A stretch of 6,707 nucleotides of DNA from an uncultured Verrucomicrobium sp. (GTDB lineage Bacteria > Verrucomicrobiota > Verrucomicrobiia > Methylacidiphilales > GAS474). Under the pieces are notes generated by a model that saw only the letters and a list, made by a program, of their open reading frames with translations, searched no databases and had not been told where the DNA came from. Of this stretch, positions 1 through 6,707 are shown one piece after another. The position numbers and the translations under genes were made by a program. The stretch covers positions 1 through 6,707 of the forward strand of contig CAISZB010000593.1 in assembly GCA_903889845.1 (NCBI GenBank). The letters run 5' to 3'. How positions within the stretch are numbered: the first letter of the stretch is position 1; each line of letters begins with the position of its first letter.

Positions 1-3276
<3,276 letters not shown>

Positions 3277-3304
3277 GGGGACGCGGCTCATTGCGGCATA
3301 AGGC

Positions 3305-3348
3305 AAGGCCCTTGTCCGGGAAACCGGGCAAGGGCCTTCTTTGTTTTT
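3305..3348 (+). terminator. Rho-independent terminator of nifJ
   Basis: A 15-bp stem pairs 3305-3319 with 3324-3338, with a single G-U wobble (3315/3328). It is closed by a GAAA (GNRA) tetraloop at 3320-3323 and followed by the T-rich run CTTTGTTTTT. It starts 29 bases after the nifJ stop codon (3274-3276). On the minus strand the hairpin forms equally well but no U-run follows it, so efficient termination is expected only for nifJ. The convergent gene ending at 3368 has no separate terminator in this 91-base gap and may simply run into this structure. Confidence 0.93.
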
Positions 3349-3367
3349 GGGCGTGCTCAGTTGACCC

Positions 3368-5458
3368 TTAATTCACTTTAAACGCGACCCAGTTGTAGGT
3401 GCTGGTGTCGGTGGAGGCGCCGGTGACGGTGGCCGATCCGGCGCCGACGCTGGTCCGGGGCATGAAGGTGCCGGGGGTGCCGGAGGCCGTCTTCACGCTG
3501 AGGACGATCACGGTGTTCGTGTCGATGGCCGAAGAGGTGATCGTGGCCGTGCCGGAGGAGAGGGAGACGGTGCCGGCCAGGGCGTTGGTGCCGCTTTTCA
3601 CGGAGAGCGTCGCTCCGGCGGTGACCGTGGCGATGTCTCCCGCGATCTGGCAGAGATGAGTGCCGTCGTTCGACCCTGTCCCGATGAGGATGTTTCCGCC
3701 GTTGGGGTTGATCGCTGTCAAGGCATGGCAGAAGAAGTTGATGTAGGCGGCGTGGCTGCTGTCCGCCGACTCGATCAGGACGCTTCCGTTGGAGCTGCCG
3801 TAGGTGACGTAGCCCGGGTTGTAGGCGAGGGTGGCGTCGGCGACGTAGATGGATCCGGACGTGGTGTGGCCGTTCACGGTGAGGGAGCCAGACCCGCTGG
3901 AGCCGACGGTCACGCCGCCGTTGCCGAAGGTCACGGAACCGCCGTTGGGGCAAATTTGGACGGGGGCGTGGGAGTAGTAGTTGACGTAGGCGGTGTTGGT
4001 GGATCCGCCCGACTCGATCAGGACGCCGCCGCCGTTCGATCCGTACATGGCCATCCCGGAGACGTAGTTCGTGATGAGGCCGTTGACGGCGACGTAGGGG
4101 GTGGCGGTGACGGCGCCGGAGAAGGCGGCGGAGGTGCCGGAGAGCGAACCGGTCAGGGTGCCGCCGGCGAGGGGGAGGTAGCCGGTGACGGCGGGTGCCG
4201 ACCAGACGACGCTCGTGCCGTTGAACGTCGCCACGGTGCCGGAGGTGGCGCCGGAGGAGGAGAGGGCGGAGAGGGGGATCGTGTTGGCCGCGAGGCCGGA
4301 GCCGGAGCCGGAGAAGGCCGAGGCGGAGACCGTGCCGGTGAAGGCGGCGGCGGAGGCCTTCAGGCTCCCCCCGACCTGGAGGGGCGTGCTGCCGTCGTCG
4401 GCGATCGGGCCGATGGTCACGCGCCCGTGGGTTGCGTCCTGGAGTTTGACGGCGTGGGCGCCGTCGGCGGAGTTGAGGCAGAGGTTGAACTGGTCGGAGA
4501 AGATCCAGGGAACCCCGGCGTTGGGTTGGGAGTTTGCGGGGTTGAACATGAAGTCGAGCGCGTCCTGGTAGATGCCGCCCAGGGGATACCAGAACGAGTA
4601 GGCGGGCGTGCCGAGCGCGGTGACGTTCATCACGTTGCCGGGGAGGAGGGTCGGCTGGGTGCCGGGGGTGTGGCCGCCCGCGAGGAGCTGGCTGTTGAGG
4701 CTGTTGGCGAGGGCGAGGTGGCCGGTCGCGGAGGGGTGGAGGTTGTCGGGATAGAGGGCGGTGTCGGCGGGGTTGGGGAGGGCGATGTTGGCGTCCCAGA
4801 CGAAGTCGCACGGTACCTGCCCGGTGCGGATCGCGGCGTTGTAGGCCTCGTAGGCGGCCCGCGCCGCCGCGGTGGCGTTGCGGGAGGCGGGGAGGATCGT
4901 GGCGAGGACGACGGTGAAGCCGTCGGTCCGGGCCTGGGTCGTGTAGGCGGAGAGGGCGGCGAGCATCGCCGGGGCGGCCGTCCCGTTGCTCACGTCGTTC
5001 GTGCCGATCATGAGGACGAGGTAGGCGGTCGTCCCGCCGTCGCCTCCCTTGGCGGCGGTGCGGTGCGGGTAGACGTTGGCGGCGTAGCGGCCCGCGACGT
5101 CGGCGATGGCGCTGCCGGAGACGGCGTCGTTCCTGACGGCGGTGGCGGCGGAGGCGAAGGAGAGGGAGGCGAAGAGGGTGGAATACCGCTGCGTGGCCGG
5201 ATTGGAGAGGTATTGCCCGTAGGTGATCGAGTCGCCCTCGAAGAGGAAGGTGGCGTTCGGGCCGCAGCCGAGCGCCGACTTCACGATGGAGCCGCCGGGG
5301 GCGACGTTTTTCAGCGTGTGGCCGCCGAGGTCGAGGTCGCTCTGGGCGGCGCCCTGGAAGGCGGGGTTGTAGAGGGCTGTCCCGGCGCGGAGGCCGGGGG
5401 ATGGCTGGAGGAGGGCGATCGCCAGCGCGATCAGGGGGAGGAATCGGTTCCGTTGCAT
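3368..5458 (-). CDS. Secreted SGNH/GDSL hydrolase fused to phage-fibre-like C-terminal region
   Basis: 696-residue exported protein, probably an esterase or deacetylase acting on a surface or extracellular glycan; the substrate is unknown. Residues 1-25 form a signal peptide. A short LDLGGHTLKNV stretch (42-52) resembles fibre repeats. The SGNH domain (about 68-260) has all four blocks: GDSITYG (Ser77), VSG (Gly115), GTND (Asn154) and DNLH (Asp238/His241). Residues 261-360 are an unrecognised linker. Residues 361-610 are Gly/Ser/Thr/Ala-rich, with fibre-shaft phrases such as GYLPLAGGTLTGSLSG (426-441) and a duplicated module. The last 85 residues (AGTVSLSSGTATI to TSTYNWVAFKVN) resemble tips of phage tail fibres. 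No S74 chaperone domain is visible. The start is unambiguous: an in-frame TGA lies at 5497-5495 with no ATG, GTG or TTG between. The sequence before the ATG (GTCGCCCTCC) has no Shine-Dalgarno, so translation may be leaderless or SD-independent. Convergent with nifJ and divergent from the kinase gene. Hydrolase class is secure; biological role is inferred. Confidence 0.88.
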   Translation of the reverse strand: MQRNRFLPLIALAIALLQPSPGLRAGTALYNPAFQGAAQSDLDLGGHTLKNVAPGGSIVKSALGCGPNATFLFEGDSITYGQYLSNPATQRYSTLFASLSFASAATAVRNDAVSGSAIADVAGRYAANVYPHRTAAKGGDGGTTAYLVLMIGTNDVSNGTAAPAMLAALSAYTTQARTDGFTVVLATILPASRNATAAARAAYEAYNAAIRTGQVPCDFVWDANIALPNPADTALYPDNLHPSATGHLALANSLNSQLLAGGHTPGTQPTLLPGNVMNVTALGTPAYSFWYPLGGIYQDALDFMFNPANSQPNAGVPWIFSDQFNLCLNSADGAHAVKLQDATHGRVTIGPIADDGSTPLQVGGSLKASAAAFTGTVSASAFSGSGSGLAANTIPLSALSSSGATSGTVATFNGTSVVWSAPAVTGYLPLAGGTLTGSLSGTSAAFSGAVTATPYVAVNGLITNYVSGMAMYGSNGGGVLIESGGSTNTAYVNYYSHAPVQICPNGGSVTFGNGGVTVGSSGSGSLTVNGHTTSGSIYVADATLAYNPGYVTYGSSNGSVLIESADSSHAAYINFFCHALTAINPNGGNILIGTGSNDGTHLCQIAGDIATVTAGATLSVKSGTNALAGTVSLSSGTATITSSAIDTNTVIVLSVKTASGTPGTFMPRTSVGAGSATVTGASTDTSTYNWVAFKVN
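3662..4117 (-). repeat. Tandem duplicated module of about 81 residues within the fibre region
   Basis: Protein residues 448-528 and 529-about 599 align as two diverged copies with an 81-residue offset. Matching anchors are PYVAVNG/IYVADAT, MYGSNGGGVLIES (471) and TYGSSNGSVLIES (552), AYVNYYSHA (490) and AYINFFCHA (571), and ICPNGGSVTFG (502) against INPNGGNILIG (583). At DNA level a 17-base identity survives in the copies (CCGACTCGATCAGGACG at 3766-3782 and 4009-4025). The second copy is shortened at its C-terminal end. The pattern suggests shaft growth by internal duplication, followed by divergence. Confidence 0.75.
5384..5458 (-). other. Signal peptide of the SGNH hydrolase
   Basis: Residues 1-25 show a basic n-region (MQRNR), a hydrophobic core (FLPLIALAIALL) and a small-residue cleavage site after LRA, with GTALYN as the likely mature N-terminus. 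No lipobox cysteine is present, so Sec export and signal peptidase I cleavage are expected. This argues for a host-exported protein rather than an assembled virion fibre, since virion fibres normally lack signal peptides. Confidence 0.82.
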
Positions 5459-5499
5459 GGAGGGCGACGGTACGCGAACGGGCGCGGCGTGCCTTCAAA

Positions 5500-5526
5500 G
5501 GGGGGGGTGGGGGGAATGGGAAGGGG
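5500..5526 (+). other. Putative G-quadruplex motif in divergent intergenic region
   Basis: Four G-runs on the plus strand (8, 6, 3 and 4 Gs at 5500-5507, 5509-5514, 5518-5520 and 5523-5526) are separated by loops of 1, 3 and 2 bases. This meets the usual G3+N1-7 quadruplex pattern. It lies 42-68 bases upstream of the SGNH hydrolase start, on the template strand for that gene, so it could affect its transcription. The composition is seen directly; folding and function are inferred, and GC-rich genomes carry such motifs by chance. Confidence 0.45.
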
Positions 5527-5587
5527 TCTGTATGCGAAAGGGGGCGCGACTGCCTGTACCGTTTCTAAGGCGAATTACGGCGGAGCT

Positions 5588-5615
5588 TTGTTGGGATTAC
5601 CTAAGTGCTTAAAAT
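5588..5615 (+). promoter_or_regulatory. Possible sigma-70-like promoter for the histidine kinase gene
   Basis: TTGTTG (5588-5593) and TAAAAT (5610-5615) are separated by 16 bases. The -10 matches TATAAT at five of six positions; the -35 matches TTGACA at only three. The pair lies in the most AT-rich part of the intergenic region, 55-82 bases upstream of the kinase start. A short inverted repeat TAAG-TG-CTTA (5602-5611) overlaps the -10 and could be an operator half, though arms of four bases are weak evidence. A promoter for the divergent SGNH gene must also lie in 5459-5669, but I could not place one convincingly. Confidence 0.3.
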
Positions 5616-5654
5616 GGTGGATAAAAGGGGGAGAATGGGTTATTCGTTAAACGC

Positions 5655-5662
5655 AAAGGTGG
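5655..5662 (+). promoter_or_regulatory. Ribosome binding site of the histidine kinase gene
   Basis: AAAGGTGG, followed by more Gs, ends 7 bases before the ATG at 5670. It is a degenerate Shine-Dalgarno. It supports this start, which is also the only one available: the in-frame TAA at 5622-5624 is followed by no other ATG, GTG or TTG before 5670. Confidence 0.55.
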
Positions 5663-5669
5663 GGGTCTT

Positions 5670-6707
5670 ATGTTCGCAATTTCTTTTCGCAAGTCGGTGG
5701 TCGAGTTCTTCGGGGGGTGGGTGCCTTGGTGGCGGCGGCAGAGGGAGGAGCAGCTCTTCCGCTATGCCATGGAATGCGCGCCGGACAGTGTTCTGGTGGC
5801 GACCCGGAAGGGGGCGGTCTATATCAACGCGCGCGGCGTCGCGATGCTCGGCGCCTCCTCCCCGGAGGAGGTCTATGCGCGGGAGATCGTCGATTTCATC
5901 CATCCCGATTCCCTGGCGGAGAACGAGGAGCGGCTCCGGGGCGTCTTCGAGCGGGGGGAGGTGCAGGCGCCGCGGGTGAAGAAGATGAGGAAGAGCGACG
6001 GCACGATCTTCGAGATGGAGGTGAACTCGGGGCCGATCGTGTGGAACGGGCAGCCGGCGGCGATCATCTTTTGCCGCGACATCGCGGAGCGCCGGGCGCT
6101 GGAGGAGAAGATCCGCCACGTGCAGAAGCTGGAGGCCGTCGGCCTGCTGGCCGGGGGGGTGGCCCACGAATTCAACAATATCCTGGCGGTGCTGATGCTC
6201 AACATTGAGTGCCTGATGCAGGACGGGGTGGAGACCGCCTCCCAGCGGGAGGCGCTGAAGCAGATGGAGGTCTCCACGACGCGGGCGGCGCACCTGGTGC
6301 AGCAGCTTCTGCTCTTCGGGCAGCGAACGCCCCTGATGAGGGTGCCGTGCGATCTGGCGGGGATCGTGACCGGCGTGGCCCAGCGGTTGCGGGGCCTCTT
6401 CACCGGAGAGGGCGAAGGGAGGGTCGATGTCGATTGCGAGTTTGAGGCCGCGCTGCCGCCGGTCCCGGGCAACGCCCGGATGATCGAGCAGGTGTTGATG
6501 GACCTGGCCTTCAATGCCCGGGACGCGATGCCCCGGGGCGGGATGCTGACCTTTACCTGCGAACGGCGCACGTTCACGGAGACCGACGTGGTGCGGAAGC
6601 CCGGGAGGAAGGCGGGGGACTTCGTCCGCCTCGCGGTGGCCGACACGGGGATCGGGATGGACGCGGAGGCGCTCGCGCGGATTTTCGATCCCTTTTTCAC
6701 GACGAAG
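5670..6707 (+). CDS. PAS-domain sensor histidine kinase, 3' partial
   Basis: First 346 residues of a two-component sensor kinase, open at the window end. No transmembrane helix is predicted by eye, so it is probably cytoplasmic; a short aromatic and basic N-terminus (FFGGWVPWWRRQ, 14-25) could touch the membrane. A PAS domain spans about 28-140 (APDSVLVATRKGAVYINARG to IIFCRDIAERR), with a helical linker after it. The H-box is GGVAHEFNNIL with phospho-acceptor His166, the HEFNN/HDFNN type common in PAS and hybrid kinases. The HATPase domain shows the N-box MDLAFNARDAM (Asn282), the G1 box ADTGIGM (Asp325) and the F-box FDPFFTTK (339-346), where the window ends. The G2 box and any receiver domain lie outside. 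The usual first Asn of the N-box (NLxxN) is Asp278 here. The cognate regulator and ligand are not visible. It diverges from the SGNH hydrolase gene, so control of that gene is possible but unproven. Confidence 0.93.
   Translation, partial: MFAISFRKSVVEFFGGWVPWWRRQREEQLFRYAMECAPDSVLVATRKGAVYINARGVAMLGASSPEEVYAREIVDFIHPDSLAENEERLRGVFERGEVQAPRVKKMRKSDGTIFEMEVNSGPIVWNGQPAAIIFCRDIAERRALEEKIRHVQKLEAVGLLAGGVAHEFNNILAVLMLNIECLMQDGVETASQREALKQMEVSTTRAAHLVQQLLLFGQRTPLMRVPCDLAGIVTGVAQRLRGLFTGEGEGRVDVDCEFEAALPPVPGNARMIEQVLMDLAFNARDAMPRGGMLTFTCERRTFTETDVVRKPGRKAGDFVRLAVADTGIGMDAEALARIFDPFFTTK

Noticed and set aside
3368..5458. Prophage fragment
   Set aside because: The protein has a Sec signal peptide, its neighbours are a metabolic enzyme and a sensor kinase, and no other phage genes or attachment-site repeats are visible in the window.
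3378..5498. Minus-strand open frame of 706 codons overlapping the hydrolase in another frame
   Set aside because: The product is almost wholly Arg/Pro/His/Leu, typical of an out-of-frame read of GC-rich DNA, with no recognisable domain.
3656..5650. Long plus-strand open frame (664 codons) antisense to the SGNH hydrolase
   Set aside because: Its Gly/Val/Glu/Asp-rich translation has no domain logic, while the opposite strand gives a signal peptide and all SGNH blocks. It is a high-GC shadow frame.
5605..5979. Plus-strand open frame starting at 5605
   Set aside because: It runs in a different frame from the kinase and yields Arg/Ser/Gly-rich sequence. The kinase frame begins at 5670 with its own ribosome binding site.
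5640..6700. Minus-strand open frames opposite the histidine kinase
   Set aside because: Low-information Arg/Ser/Pro-rich translations. The plus strand carries clear PAS, H-box, N-box, G1 and F-box motifs.

Overview
This is a GC-rich bacterial window with three genes: two partial genes at the edges and one complete gene between them. I see no RNA gene, CRISPR array, insertion sequence or attachment site. The lineage cannot be fixed from the sequence. High GC, a long-form pyruvate:ferredoxin oxidoreductase (PFOR), a secreted SGNH hydrolase fused to phage-fibre-like sequence, and a PAS histidine kinase together are compatible with an anaerobic or facultative Verrucomicrobiota-like Gram-negative. 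That is a low-confidence inference from protein style.

Layout. Positions 1-3276 (+) hold most of a single-chain PFOR (NifJ type); roughly the first 70 residues lie upstream of the window. A strong intrinsic terminator (3305-3348) follows directly. Positions 3368-5458 (-) are a complete 696-residue gene convergent with nifJ. It encodes a signal peptide, an SGNH/GDSL esterase-like domain with all four sequence blocks, and about 430 residues of low-complexity, Gly/Ser/Thr-rich sequence that reads like a phage tail-fibre shaft and tip, including a duplicated module of about 81 residues. A 211-base divergent intergenic region (5459-5669) carries a G-quadruplex-type G-tract and an AT-richer stretch with a possible promoter. 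Positions 5670-6707 (+) are the first 346 residues of a PAS-HisKA-HATPase sensor kinase, cut by the window end within the ATP-binding domain.

Function. PFOR is a cytoplasmic central-metabolism enzyme (pyruvate + CoA to acetyl-CoA + CO2 + reduced ferredoxin). Its own terminator and the convergent next gene show that it is not in an operon with the others. The secreted hydrolase and the sensor kinase diverge from one intergenic region, so co-regulation is possible, but nothing in the sequence proves it. I find no convincing evidence of an undescribed multi-gene system. The most unusual object is the SGNH hydrolase-fibre fusion.
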